The translations under genes and the position numbers were made by a program. Source: Paraburkholderia azotifigens (GTDB lineage: Bacteria > Pseudomonadota > Gammaproteobacteria > Burkholderiales > Burkholderiaceae). From it: a DNA stretch of 64,000 bases. Below the pieces are notes generated by a model. That model saw only the letters and a program-made list of their open reading frames with translations. It had not been told where the DNA came from and ran no database searches. The stretch lies in assembly GCF_007995085.1 (NCBI RefSeq), contig NZ_VOQS01000005.1, forward strand, positions 806,001-870,000. Direction: 5' to 3'. Shown in pieces: positions 42,794 through 52,444 of the stretch (positions within the stretch are counted from its first letter, which is position 1; each line of letters starts with the position of its first letter).

Positions 42794-44008
42794 TCAGGCT
42801 GTCACAGCCTCAAGGGATTCACACGCGAACCGGATCCGGCCAAGTGCCTCGTTCAGCTCGTCGACGGACGCCGCATACGACAACCGGAAATAAGGCGACA
42901 GCACGAAACCCGAGCCCGACACCACCGCGACGTTTGCGTCCTCAAGCAGATACATAACGAAGTCCTGATCCGTGACAAGCAGCTTTCCGGTCCCCGTCCG
43001 TCGACCCAACACGTCGTTGCAGCCCACATACGCGTAGAACGCGCCTTCCGGTTCGTGCACCCGCAAGCCGCGAATCTCGCGCAGCCCGTTCACCACCCTG
43101 TTGCGCCGCTCGTCGAACGCAGCCAGCGACGCGGCCACGAACGATTGATCGCCCGTGAGTGCCTCCAGCGCCGCGTACTGCGACACAGAAGACGCACTCG
43201 TGATGATTTGCCCCTGCACGAGATTCATGGCCTGGATAAGCGCCTTCGGTGCGGCTGAATAGCCGATCCGCCAGCCCGTCATCGAATAGACCTTCGATAC
43301 ACCGTTGATGACCAGCGTCCGGTCATACAGGTCCGGGGCCACGTTCAGGATGTTCACGAACGGCCGCGACGTGTAGACGAGCTTCTCGTAGATATCGTCG
43401 GACAGCACCCACACATGCTCGTTACGCCGCAAGACGTCTGCAAGCGCCTGCAGTTCTTCGGCCGAATACACCGCACCCGTCGGGTTCGACGGCGAGTTGA
43501 GCATCAGCCATTTGGTCTTCGGGGTAATCGATGCTTCGAGTTGTTCAGCCGTCAGCTTGAAACCGGATTCTTCGCCGCAGGTCACGCCGACAGGCGTTCC
43601 CCCTGACATCTTGACGATCTCCGGATACGAGACCCAGCAGGGAGCGGGAACGATCACTTCGTCGCCCGCGTTCAGCGTTGCGAAGAAGGCAGCGAAGATC
43701 GCCTGCTTGGCACCGGCCGACACACTGATCGCGTCGGCGGCATATTCGAGGCCGTTGTCGTTCTTCAGCTTCGCCGCGATAGCCTCACGTAGTTCCCGCG
43801 TACCGGCCGCTTCCGTGTAGCGGGTCTTCCCGTCCCGCATCGCCCTGATTGCCGCTTCCTGTATGTTCGCGGGCGTGTGGAAATCCGGTTCACCCTGAGA
43901 CAGTGAAATCACATTCTTTCCAGCCCGGCGCAATTCGGCCGCCTTCGCCGCCATCGCCATGGTTTGCGCAGGCGCAATCTGGCCAATACGGTCTGCGATG
44001 AAGCCCAT
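42794..44008 (-). CDS. PLP-dependent class I aminotransferase
   Basis: This 404-residue enzyme begins MGFIADRIGQIAPAQTMAMA. It has the family motifs SLSQGEPDFHTP, SAGAKQAIF, NSPSNPTGAVYSAEE (N175 region), SDDIYEKLVY and the Schiff-base lysine K239 in VINGVSKVYSMTGWRIGY. It belongs to the aspartate-aminotransferase type I fold group. It sits between a flavoprotein oxidase and a glutamate-semialdehyde dehydrogenase, which suggests amino-acid catabolism. The ATG at 44008 is the conserved start; an in-frame start 11 codons earlier is unlikely. Confidence 0.93.
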   Translation of the reverse strand: MGFIADRIGQIAPAQTMAMAAKAAELRRAGKNVISLSQGEPDFHTPANIQEAAIRAMRDGKTRYTEAAGTRELREAIAAKLKNDNGLEYAADAISVSAGAKQAIFAAFFATLNAGDEVIVPAPCWVSYPEIVKMSGGTPVGVTCGEESGFKLTAEQLEASITPKTKWLMLNSPSNPTGAVYSAEELQALADVLRRNEHVWVLSDDIYEKLVYTSRPFVNILNVAPDLYDRTLVINGVSKVYSMTGWRIGYSAAPKALIQAMNLVQGQIITSASSVSQYAALEALTGDQSFVAASLAAFDERRNRVVNGLREIRGLRVHEPEGAFYAYVGCNDVLGRRTGTGKLLVTDQDFVMYLLEDANVAVVSGSGFVLSPYFRLSYAASVDELNEALGRIRFACESLEAVTA

Positions 44009-44089
44009 TCTCGTGTTTTCCGTTTGTGAGTGACAAGACACGTAGCCCGGAGCGCCGTGTAGAAAGAACGCTCCGGTATTCGCCCTCGA

Positions 44090-45643
44090 TTACAGGCGCT
44101 CGGCAACCGCCTTCATCTGCAGGAATTGCAGCAGATAGTCGGGACCACCCGTCTTGGTGTCGGTGCCCGTGAGATTGAAGCCGCCGAACGGCTGAATCCC
44201 GACCAGCGCGCCCGTGCACTTGCGATTGAAGTAGAGATTGCCCACGTGGAAATCCCGGCGCGCGCGTTCGATCCGGGCCCGGTCGTTCGAGAACAACGCG
44301 CCCGTCAGTCCATACACGGTGTCGTTGACGACCGCGAGTCCTTCTTCGAAGTCCTTCACCCGAATAGCGGCGACGAACGGACCGAATACTTCTTCCTGCG
44401 CAATGCGCGCCTTCGGCGAGACATCCCCGAAAATGGTCGGTTCGATGAGATACCCGGCTGCGCCTTCGACAGCCTTGCCGCCTGTGAGCAGCTTGCCTTC
44501 GCTGCGACCCACGTCGATGTAGGACAGTACCTTCTTGTACTGCAATTCATTGCAGACGGGACCGAAGCTCGGGTTGTCCTGCGCTTGCGCGACGACCAGT
44601 TCCTTCGCCTTGGCGACGACCTTGTCCAGCAGCGCATCGTAGACGGAATCGACCACGATCAGGCGCGAGCAGGCCGAACACTTCTGGCCTGAATAACCGA
44701 ACGCCGACTGAATGACGGCCGTTGCCGCATCGTCGAGATTCGCGGTTTCGTCGACGAGAATCGCATCCTTGCCGCCCAGTTCCAGAAACACGCGCTTGAA
44801 CCACCGCTGGCCGTCCGCGAGTTTCGCTGCCGACTCATTGATCTGCGCGCCCGTTGCGAGCGATCCCGTGAAGTTGATGAAGCGCGTCCTGGGATGCGCG
44901 ACGAGATAAGAACCGATATCGCGCCCCGTGCCCGGTAGATAATTCACGACGCCCGGCGGCAGACCCGCCTCCGCGAAGATATCGAAGATCTTTGCCAGCG
45001 ACACGATCGTGTCCTCGGCCGGCTTGCAAACCAGCGTATTGCCGACGACGATCGCGCCCACGGTCATGCCCGTCATCGGCGCCATCGGGAAATTCCACGG
45101 CGAGATCGTCACCCCTGCGCCCAGCGGAATGTAGAAGCTTTCGTTCTCCTCTCCCGGGTAGTGGATCAGCGAACCCAGGGCGCCGACGTGCTTCAGCGCC
45201 TGACGCGCATAGTATTCGGTGAAGTCGATCATTTCGGCGACTTCGGCGCTCGCCTCGACATAGTTCTTACCGATTTCGTAGACGAGCCACGCTTCGAGTT
45301 CGCGCTTGCGGCGCCGCATGATCGCGGCGGCCTTCAGCATCACACGGCTGCGGTCTTCCTGGGTCCAGCGCTTCCACGATTCGAATGCCTGCCACGCGGC
45401 ATCGAGGGCCGCGTCGGCATGATCTTTCGTTGCGTTCGCCGTATAGCCGACAACTTCCGAAGGATTCGACGGGTTCGTCGACGTCAGCTTGTCCTGCGTC
45501 TGAATCCGCTCGCCGTTGATGACGAGCGGATAAGTCTGACCGAATTCGGCATGCACTTTTTTCAGTGCCTGTTGCATCTCGGCCTTCGCGCTATCGGTGT
45601 CATAGAGATCGAACGGCTCGTTCTTGTACGGCGCAATCAACAT
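44090..45643 (-). CDS. 1-pyrroline-5-carboxylate (glutamate-semialdehyde) dehydrogenase
   Basis: This 517-residue aldehyde dehydrogenase begins [20 protein letters not shown], the usual start of the PruA/RocA group. Catalytic residues are E288 ([12 protein letters not shown]) and C322 ([10 protein letters not shown]), with [13 protein letters not shown] for the cofactor. It oxidises glutamate-5-semialdehyde to glutamate, the last step of proline or hydroxyproline/ornithine breakdown, using NAD+. It leads the minus-strand operon and is divergent from a LysR gene at 45926. Confidence 0.93.
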   Translation of the reverse strand: MLIAPYKNEPFDLYDTDSAKAEMQQALKKVHAEFGQTYPLVINGERIQTQDKLTSTNPSNPSEVVGYTANATKDHADAALDAAWQAFESWKRWTQEDRSRVMLKAAAIMRRRKRELEAWLVYEIGKNYVEASAEVAEMIDFTEYYARQALKHVGALGSLIHYPGEENESFYIPLGAGVTISPWNFPMAPMTGMTVGAIVVGNTLVCKPAEDTIVSLAKIFDIFAEAGLPPGVVNYLPGTGRDIGSYLVAHPRTRFINFTGSLATGAQINESAAKLADGQRWFKRVFLELGGKDAILVDETANLDDAATAVIQSAFGYSGQKCSACSRLIVVDSVYDALLDKVVAKAKELVVAQAQDNPSFGPVCNELQYKKVLSYIDVGRSEGKLLTGGKAVEGAAGYLIEPTIFGDVSPKARIAQEEVFGPFVAAIRVKDFEEGLAVVNDTVYGLTGALFSNDRARIERARRDFHVGNLYFNRKCTGALVGIQPFGGFNLTGTDTKTGGPDYLLQFLQMKAVAERL

Positions 45644-45925
45644 TGCATTCTCCAGGTTGAATGATTCTGGTCGCGGCGCCCGACGAGGCGCGCTACCGAT
45701 AACGGATTGTCCCGAGCGAAAAACCAGCCGTCTTGATCTGCCTCCACGATTTTCTGCGGAAATTTGCATAGTCACAAAACGACCCGCTCATACCCGTTCG
45801 AAACAAGCTGCACCATATAAGGCAGTATCTGCCGCTATCGGGGCTCGCACGAGCAAATGGGTATTGCGGTTTTTCGTCACTTGATAGACCATGAAAAAGC
45901 AACGAGACTTTTCAGGACACGCAAA

Positions 45926-46837
45926 ATGGGTATGCACTTCGATCTTGTCGATCTTCGCCTGATTACCTGCATCGCAGAGACCAACAGCCTGACGCGAGGA
46001 GCGGAACGGTTTCACATGTCGGTCCCGGCAGCGAGCACGCGGATCAAGAACCTCGAAGAGAGCATGGGCACGAAGCTGCTCTATCGAACGAGCCAGGGGG
46101 TCACGCTGACTCCGCCCGGACAGGCGTTCTTGCATCACGCTCGGCTCGTGCTGTCGCAACTCGAACAGTTGCGTGGCGACATGCAGGAATATGCTCGCGG
46201 CGTGAAGGGGCATGTCCGCATCTTCGCCAACACGACAGCGACAACCGAGTTCCTGCCCAACGATCTGCGCGACTTTCTGGCGAGCCATCCCGACGTCAAC
46301 GTCGATCTCCGCGAGCGTCTGAGTCACGACATCGTGCGCGCGGTCAGCGAAGGCACGGCCGATGTGGGAATCGTCGCGGGCAATGTGCGTCCCGAGTCGC
46401 TGCAAACCCTTCCGTATCGTTCGGATCGGCTGATACTCGCTGTGTCGACCTCTCATCCATTGGCTGAACGTGAATCCACGTCGTTTCGCGACGTGGCGAA
46501 CTACGACTTCGTCGGATTGCCCGAGGCCAGTGCGATTCACACATTCCTGATCCGCGTCGCCAGCGATCTGCACACGAAGCTGCATGTGAGGATAGAAGTC
46601 GGAAATTTCGAAGCGTTGTGCCGGATGATCGAAGCGAATGTCGGCATTGGCGTGTTGCCGAGATCGTCGGCCATACGCTATGCGAAGACCATGCAGATCC
46701 GGCTGGTGGAGATCGAGGATGAATGGTCGACCCGTGACCTGCTCATTTGCGTGCGCAGTCTCGATCTCTTGCCCTCGTTCGCACGCGAACTTGTCGATCA
46801 ATTGACCAGGAAGTGCGCCGCCGCGGCGCAAAACTGA
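45926..46837 (+). CDS. LysR-family transcriptional regulator
   Basis: This 303-residue regulator begins MGMHFDLVDLRLITCIAETN. The winged helix (SLTRGAERFHMSVPAASTRI, LEESMGTKLLYRTSQGVTLT) is followed by a substrate-binding-type effector domain. It lies between two operons: divergent to the pyrroline-5-carboxylate dehydrogenase gene and 105 bases before the MaoC-led operon. It could control either; the divergent gene is the more usual target. Confidence 0.92.
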   Translation: MGMHFDLVDLRLITCIAETNSLTRGAERFHMSVPAASTRIKNLEESMGTKLLYRTSQGVTLTPPGQAFLHHARLVLSQLEQLRGDMQEYARGVKGHVRIFANTTATTEFLPNDLRDFLASHPDVNVDLRERLSHDIVRAVSEGTADVGIVAGNVRPESLQTLPYRSDRLILAVSTSHPLAERESTSFRDVANYDFVGLPEASAIHTFLIRVASDLHTKLHVRIEVGNFEALCRMIEANVGIGVLPRSSAIRYAKTMQIRLVEIEDEWSTRDLLICVRSLDLLPSFARELVDQLTRKCAAAAQN

Positions 46838-46942
46838 CGCCGCGATCAGTTAGGCTCTGCCTAAAGCCCCCTTCTCCACACACAAATTGTAGTCGGCCGT
46901 CCCCTGCGTCAATCTATCGAGACTGACGCCAAAGGACTGCAG

Positions 46943-47812
46943 ATGCCCTCCAACCACGATCACCCGCGCTCATGGATCGGTCGAACGCAGACCGAGTGTG
47001 AGCTGGTCTCTCCTCGACTCGCCCAACAACTGGCCGCCACGTTGGACCATCCACGCGCGCCGAAGGCGGGTGACGCGTTGCCCCCGCTGTGGCACTGGGC
47101 TCTGTTTCCGCACATCGCGACGCACTCGCATATCAGCGCCGACGGACATCCGCAGCGCGGCGGGTTCCTTCCGCCCATTCCGCTCCCAAGGCGCATGTGG
47201 GCGGGAAGCCGGGTCAGGTTCGAGCGCCCCGTGGTGGTCGGCAGCCAGGTGACGCGCACGTCTCAGATTATCGACGTCGCCTCCAAGGAAGGTCGAAGCG
47301 GGAAGCTGGTATTCGTGCGTATTCGCCATGAACTGGAAGACTACGAAGGGCCGCTGATTTCAGAAGAACAGGACGTCGTCTATCGCGAAGCCGCTGCCGA
47401 TCCCTTCGCGCCTGCAACAAGCCCGCTTGCTCCGACTGAAACGACGTGGAGCCGGACGATCGTGCCCGACCCCGTTTTGCTGTTTCGCTACTCGGCCGAC
47501 ACCTTCAACGGTCATCGCATTCACTACGACCGGACCTACGCAACGAGCGAGGAAGGCTACCCCGCGCTCGTCGTCCACGGCCCGCTCACGGCCACGCTGC
47601 TGGTCGATCTCGTGACGCGCAGCGCACCCGACGAAGCCGTCGCGTCGTTCTCGTTCAGGGCAGTCAATCCTCTTTTCGATAACGCCCCCTTTCAGGTCTG
47701 CGCCGCGCGTGCGCCTGATTCGGACGAAGTCAAACTGTGGGCAGTCAATGAAGCCGGCGTTCTGTGCGTCGAAGCGAACGCGACGCTGCGTGCATCGGTG
47801 GCCGCCCTCTGA
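46943..47812 (+). CDS. MaoC-type hydratase (mesaconyl-/itaconyl-CoA hydratase group)
   Basis: This 289-residue double hot-dog protein has an N-terminal FAS1-like dehydratase domain (GDALPPLWHWALFPHIATHS, with RRMWAGSRVRFERPVVVGSQ) and a C-terminal MaoC-like half (LLFRYSADTFNGHRIHYDRT, with the catalytic D-x4-H region, and YPALVVHGPLTATLL). This layout fits mesaconyl-C4-CoA hydratase and itaconyl-CoA hydratase proteins. In the operon it would hydrate an unsaturated dicarboxyl-CoA produced by the dehydrogenase that follows. First gene of the six-gene operon. Confidence 0.85.
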   Translation: MPSNHDHPRSWIGRTQTECELVSPRLAQQLAATLDHPRAPKAGDALPPLWHWALFPHIATHSHISADGHPQRGGFLPPIPLPRRMWAGSRVRFERPVVVGSQVTRTSQIIDVASKEGRSGKLVFVRIRHELEDYEGPLISEEQDVVYREAAADPFAPATSPLAPTETTWSRTIVPDPVLLFRYSADTFNGHRIHYDRTYATSEEGYPALVVHGPLTATLLVDLVTRSAPDEAVASFSFRAVNPLFDNAPFQVCAARAPDSDEVKLWAVNEAGVLCVEANATLRASVAAL

Positions 47813-47840
47813 ACATCGATATGACAGGAGTAGACACGAA

Positions 47841-49001
47841 GTGACGCACACCATTGACGCATACCAGGACATCCGCGAAGCCGTACGCGACCTGTGCTCG
47901 AATTTTCCGCCGGAGTATTTCCGCAAGATCGACGAAGAGCGAACCTATCCGGAGACGTTCGTCCAGGCACTGACGGACGCCGGCTGGCTGGCCGCGCTGA
48001 TCCCGCAGGAGTACGGCGGATCGGGACTCGGACTGACCGAGGCGTCGGTCATCATGGAAGAGATCAACCGCAGCGGCGGCAATTCGGGCGCTTGCCATGG
48101 ACAGATGTACAACATGGGCACCTTGCTGCGGCACGGTTCGGAGGAGCAAAAGGCTCACTACCTGCCGCAGATCGCCAGCGGCAAGCTCCGGCTTCAATCG
48201 ATGGGCGTTACCGAACCGACGACCGGCACCGATACGACGAAGTTGAAGACCACGGCGGTCCGCAAAGGCGACAGGTACGTCATCAACGGGCAGAAGGTCT
48301 GGATTTCGCGTGTTCAGCATTCCGATCTGATGATCCTGCTGGCCCGGACCACACCCATCAACAAGGTTGCAAAGAAGTCCGAAGGCATGTCCATCTTTCT
48401 GGTCGATCTGCGCGAGGCCGTCGGACATGGGATGACGGTGCGTCCCATTCCGAACATGGTCAATCACGAAACCAACGAACTGTTCTTCGACAACCTCGAA
48501 ATTCCGGCGGACAACCTGATCGGCGAAGAAGGCAAAGGCTTCAAGTACATCCTCGATGGCCTCAATGCCGAACGCACGCTGATCGCCGCCGAATGCATCG
48601 GTGACGGTTACTGGTTTCTCGACAAGGTGAGCGCCTACGTCAAGGAACGCATCGTGTTCGGCCGGCCAATCGGACAGAACCAGGGTGTGCAGTTCCCGAT
48701 CGCCCGCGCATACATCAACGTTGAAGCCGCGAGCCTCATGCGCTACAAGGCGTGCGAACTGTTCGATGCAAAGCAGCCGGCCGGCGCGCAAGCCAATATG
48801 GCGAAGTTGCTTGCCGCAGATGCTTCCTGGGAAGCCGCCAACGCATGCCTGCAATTCCATGGCGGCTTTGGTTTCGCCAACGAGTACGACGTCGAACGCA
48901 AGTTCCGCGAAACCCGTCTTTACCAGGTCGCGCCGATCTCGACCAACCTGATTCTCTCGTATGTGGCCGAGCATCTGCTGGGGCTGCCGCGTTCATTCTA
49001 A
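47841..49001 (+). CDS. Acyl-CoA dehydrogenase
   Basis: This 386-residue FAD enzyme begins at GTG 47841 (THTIDAYQDIREAVRDLCSN), with AGGAG ten bases upstream. Motifs: ALIPQEYGGSGLGLTEASVI, SMGVTEPTTGTDTTKLKTTA (FAD-binding), NGQKVWISRVQHSDLMILLA, and a C-terminal ACLQFHGGFGFANEYDVERK. It would introduce a double bond into an acyl-CoA, passing electrons to ETF. It is between the hydratase and the CoA-transferase genes, so the acyl substrate is probably the acid activated by the latter. Confidence 0.93.
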   Translation: MTHTIDAYQDIREAVRDLCSNFPPEYFRKIDEERTYPETFVQALTDAGWLAALIPQEYGGSGLGLTEASVIMEEINRSGGNSGACHGQMYNMGTLLRHGSEEQKAHYLPQIASGKLRLQSMGVTEPTTGTDTTKLKTTAVRKGDRYVINGQKVWISRVQHSDLMILLARTTPINKVAKKSEGMSIFLVDLREAVGHGMTVRPIPNMVNHETNELFFDNLEIPADNLIGEEGKGFKYILDGLNAERTLIAAECIGDGYWFLDKVSAYVKERIVFGRPIGQNQGVQFPIARAYINVEAASLMRYKACELFDAKQPAGAQANMAKLLAADASWEAANACLQFHGGFGFANEYDVERKFRETRLYQVAPISTNLILSYVAEHLLGLPRSF

Positions 49002-49011
49002 GGAGGCTGTT

Positions 49012-50190
49012 ATGAAACCGCTGGACGGGGTCAAGGTCATCACGCTCGAACACGCCATTGCAGCGCCGTTCTGCACGCGCCAGCTCGCCGACCTTGGCGC
49101 GCGGGTCATCAAGGTTGAGCGGCCGGGCGTGGGTGATTTCGCGCGCGCGTACGACGAAAGGGTGAACGGGTTGGCTTCCCATTTTGTCTGGTGCAATCGT
49201 TCGAAGGAGAGCCTCTCTCTCGATGTCAAGGCGCCGCAGGCCGAGGCCATTCTCGACGGTCTGCTCCGGGACGCCGACGTCCTTGTGCAGAATCTCGCCC
49301 CCGGCGCCGCCGCGCGATTGGGCCTGTCTTTCGAAGCACTGCACGAAAAGTATCCGAAGCTGATCGTCTGCAATATTTCGGGATATGGATCGGACGGTCC
49401 TTACCGCGACAAGAAGGCGTACGACCTGCTGATCCAGAGCGAATCGGGTTTTCTGTCGATCACCGGCGGACCCGATTCGCCCGCAAAGGCGGGTTGCTCG
49501 ATCGCGGACATTGCCGCGGGCATGTACGCGTACACGAACATTCTTTCGGCCCTCCTGCAACGCGCAAAGACAGGGCTCGGGCGCGAGATCGACGTTTCGA
49601 TGCTCGAAAGCATGGTGGAATGGATGTCGTATCCCCTCTACTACGCCTTCGACGGAGCGTCACCGCCTGCTCGCGCCGGCGCAGCGCACGCGACCATCTA
49701 TCCCTATGGCCCCTTCCCGGCGGGCGACGGCAAAACGGTGATGCTCGGCCTGCAGAACGAACGCGAATGGGCCGTGTTCTGTTCGAAAGTATTGCTCGCC
49801 CCCGAACTCGCGACAGACCCTCGCTTCAGTTCGAACTCGAAGCGCGCGGCAGCGCGCGACGCGTTGCGAGACATCATCTGCGTCGCGTTCAGCGAACTGT
49901 CATCCGAGGAAGTGATTCGTCGGCTCGACGCTGCGCAGATTGCAAATGCGCGGATGAACACGATGGAAGACGTGTGGTCGCACGAACAGCTGGAAGCACG
50001 AGGGCGCTGGACGACAGTCGGAACGCCGACGGGCGATGTCCCGGCTCTGCTGCCCCCGGGCATCGCAAGTGCCGAAGACATGCAACTGGAGGCCGTTCCG
50101 TCTCTCGGTCAACACACGGAAGCGCTCCTCGTCGAAATGGGCTACATGCCTGAAATGATCCGCGACCTGCGCAATGCGGCCGTTGTTTGA
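49012..50190 (+). CDS. Class III CoA-transferase (CaiB/BaiF family)
   Basis: This 392-residue protein begins MKPLDGVKVITLEHAIAAPF, typical of the family. It has LGARVIKVERPGVGDFAR, LSLDVKAPQAEAILDGLLRD, and the acyl-accepting aspartate D138 in YRDKKAYDLLIQSESG. It transfers CoA from a donor acyl-CoA (often succinyl-CoA) to a carboxylic acid. AGGAGG sits just before the ATG at 49012, eleven bases after the dehydrogenase stop. It is the probable activating step of the operon pathway. Confidence 0.93.
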   Translation: MKPLDGVKVITLEHAIAAPFCTRQLADLGARVIKVERPGVGDFARAYDERVNGLASHFVWCNRSKESLSLDVKAPQAEAILDGLLRDADVLVQNLAPGAAARLGLSFEALHEKYPKLIVCNISGYGSDGPYRDKKAYDLLIQSESGFLSITGGPDSPAKAGCSIADIAAGMYAYTNILSALLQRAKTGLGREIDVSMLESMVEWMSYPLYYAFDGASPPARAGAAHATIYPYGPFPAGDGKTVMLGLQNEREWAVFCSKVLLAPELATDPRFSSNSKRAAARDALRDIICVAFSELSSEEVIRRLDAAQIANARMNTMEDVWSHEQLEARGRWTTVGTPTGDVPALLPPGIASAEDMQLEAVPSLGQHTEALLVEMGYMPEMIRDLRNAAVV

Positions 50191-50217
50191 TGACATCAAC
50201 TCGTCCGGAACCACGAC

Positions 50218-51594
50218 ATGACCAATACCGAAATTCTGGCAGCGTTCGCCGCCAATCTGAAATACGAACAGATTCCCACGGAAGTCGTACGACGCACCGA
50301 AGACCTTTTTCTGGACTGGTTCGGCGCAGCGCTGGCGGGGCGCGGCGCGCGCCCGGTGGAATCGATCCAGAAGCTCGCGCTGGATCTTGGCCCGCAATCG
50401 GGTCCTTGCGAAATCCTGATATCGCGCCGCAGTACGAGCCCGCTCTTTGCGGCCATGGTGAACGCCGCCGCGTCGCATTTCGCAGAACAGGACGATCTGC
50501 ACAACAGTTCGGTGCTGCATCCGGCGACGGTTGTATTTCCTGCTGCATGGGCTGTGGCTCAGGCGCTGGGTCGCAGTGGCAAGGAGTTCATCGCGGCCTC
50601 GGTCGCCGGCTATGAAGTTGGCATCCGGGTCGGCGAGTTTCTCGGCCGATCGCACTACAAGATTTTTCACACGACGGGCACGGTCGGCACATTGGCCGCC
50701 GCCGCCGCCGTCGGCAGCCTGCTTCGTCTCGACGAAGTGCAGATGCTTCACGCCTTCGGTTCGGCGGGCACACAAGCGGCCGGACTGTGGGAGTTCCTGC
50801 GCGACGCGGCGGATTCCAAACAGTTGCATACCGCGAAAGCCGCGTCGAACGGGCTGCTCGCCGCCTACCTCGCAGCGGACGGATTCACCGGCGCCCAGGA
50901 CATTCTGGAAGGCGTCAAGGGCATGGGCGCCGGCATGTCGGCGCAGACGGACCCGCAGAAGCTGGTCGATCGCCTGGGCGAGCGTTGGGCACTCGTCGAA
51001 ACGTCGTTCAAGTTCCATGCGTCCTGCCGGCACACTCACCCGGCTGCGGACGCGCTTCTCGATGTGTTGAGACGCGAGAAGCTTTCTCCCGGCGACATCG
51101 AGACGGTCGTCACGCATGTGCATCAGGCCGCAATCGACGTTCTCGGTCCGGTCACGGATCCGAAGACGATTCACCAGGCGAAGTTCTCGATGGGCACCGT
51201 TCTTGCGCTGGCTGCTGAATACGGTCACGCGGGTGTGCACGAATTCGACGCGCACTACAGGGAACAACGTATCGCCCAGTTCCGCGACAAGGTGTCCATG
51301 GTGCTCGATCCCGAGGTCGACACGGCCTACCCCGCACGATGGATCGGCAAGGTCACCGTGCAGACAAAGGACGGGGAGACGTTCACGGGCCGGATCGACG
51401 ACCCGAAAGGCGACCCCGGCAATACGCTGTCGCGCGCCGAACTCGAGCATAAAACCATGACGCTGGGTCTCTACGGTCACGCAGCCGCCGAGGAGGAAAT
51501 CCAGCATGCGATCGCGTCGGTATGGTCTCTGACCGACTACCCGGTCGTCCCGCGGCTGCTCCCCGAAGTCTCACTGGAGTCACACCATGGCTGA
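50218..51594 (+). CDS. MmgE/PrpD family protein
   Basis: This 458-residue protein begins MTNTEILAAFAANLKYEQIP. It has the MmgE/PrpD pattern LFLDWFGAALAGRGARPVES, NAAASHFAEQDDLHNSSVLH with the histidine site, AWAVAQALGRSGKEFIAASV, and FKFHASCRHTHPAADALLDV. The family includes 2-methylcitrate dehydratase, cis-aconitate decarboxylase and iminodisuccinate epimerase, so the reaction may be dehydration, decarboxylation or epimerisation of a polycarboxylate. Its stop overlaps the next gene start by eight bases. Confidence 0.9.
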   Translation: MTNTEILAAFAANLKYEQIPTEVVRRTEDLFLDWFGAALAGRGARPVESIQKLALDLGPQSGPCEILISRRSTSPLFAAMVNAAASHFAEQDDLHNSSVLHPATVVFPAAWAVAQALGRSGKEFIAASVAGYEVGIRVGEFLGRSHYKIFHTTGTVGTLAAAAAVGSLLRLDEVQMLHAFGSAGTQAAGLWEFLRDAADSKQLHTAKAASNGLLAAYLAADGFTGAQDILEGVKGMGAGMSAQTDPQKLVDRLGERWALVETSFKFHASCRHTHPAADALLDVLRREKLSPGDIETVVTHVHQAAIDVLGPVTDPKTIHQAKFSMGTVLALAAEYGHAGVHEFDAHYREQRIAQFRDKVSMVLDPEVDTAYPARWIGKVTVQTKDGETFTGRIDDPKGDPGNTLSRAELEHKTMTLGLYGHAAAEEEIQHAIASVWSLTDYPVVPRLLPEVSLESHHG

Positions 51595-52414
51595 TCTCGC
51601 TCCCCGCTCCTATCTTTTCGTTCCCGGCAACCGGCCGGACCGGTTCGCCAAGGCGGCCGCGTCGGGCGTCGATGTCGTCGTCATCGATCTCGAAGATGCC
51701 GTGCCTCCAGAAGAAAAGAAAGTCGCTCGCGCTGCGCTCTCGGAGTGGCTTTCTGCAAGCGACACCCCCATTGCCGTGCGCGTGAACGACGTCAACAGCG
51801 AATGGTTTCGCGACGACATCGCCGTGTGTCGTGCGCCTTCCGTCAAGGCCGTGATGCTGCCAAAAGCAGAACGGATCGACGATATCTTCCTGTGCGAATT
51901 CGCCGGCAAGCCGACGGACATCCTGCCGATGATCGAGACGGCCCAAGGGTTTCGGAACGTCGTCGCGATCGCTCAACATCGCCTGACGACGCGACTCGTA
52001 TTCGGCAACGTCGACTTCCAGCTGGATCTGGGCATCGATGGCGACGACGAGCAGTTGCTGTATTTCAGGTCGCAGATCGTGCTGGCCTCGCGCATCGGCA
52101 ATCTTCTGGCGCCCGTCGATGGCGTCAGCATCACGCTCGACGACGCAGCGCAAATCGAACGTGACACGCTGCGCGCGAGGCGCCTGGGATTCGGCGCAAA
52201 GCTTTGCATTCATCCGAAACAGGTCGCAGCGGTCAATGCGGCTTTTGTTCCGGCAGAAAAGGACGTGGAATGGGCGAGAAAAGTCGTCGCTGCTGCTACG
52301 GCATCGCATGGCGCGGCTGTCGCCGTCGACGGCCGGATGGTCGATCGGCCTGTCATCCTGAAGGCTCAGGAAATCCTTGCTGAATCGCAGCGGCGCGTGC
52401 CCGTCGAAACCTGA
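51587..52414 (+). CDS. HpcH/HpaI-CitE family aldolase/lyase
   Basis: This 275-residue protein begins MADLAPRSYLFVPGNRPDRF, typical of CitE-like acyl-CoA lyases. Conserved pieces are VDVVVIDLEDAVPPEEKKVA (metal-site glutamate/aspartate), ILPMIETAQGFRNVV and GFGAKLCIHPKQVAAVNAAF. Such enzymes cleave malyl-CoA, citramalyl-CoA or related beta-hydroxyacyl-CoAs to acetyl- or propionyl-CoA plus a 2-oxo acid. The overlap with the MmgE/PrpD gene shows tight translational coupling. Together with the hydratase it suggests retro-aldol cleavage of a hydrated dicarboxyl-CoA. Confidence 0.9.
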   Translation: MADLAPRSYLFVPGNRPDRFAKAAASGVDVVVIDLEDAVPPEEKKVARAALSEWLSASDTPIAVRVNDVNSEWFRDDIAVCRAPSVKAVMLPKAERIDDIFLCEFAGKPTDILPMIETAQGFRNVVAIAQHRLTTRLVFGNVDFQLDLGIDGDDEQLLYFRSQIVLASRIGNLLAPVDGVSITLDDAAQIERDTLRARRLGFGAKLCIHPKQVAAVNAAFVPAEKDVEWARKVVAAATASHGAAVAVDGRMVDRPVILKAQEILAESQRRVPVET

Positions 52415-52444
52415 GGCGGCCTGACATAAGTGGAGCGTTCAATC

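Noticed and set aside
49900..51507. 535-residue minus-strand frame opposite the CoA-transferase and MmgE/PrpD genes
   Set aside because: Antisense to two well-supported enzymes; long open antisense frames are common in high-GC DNA.
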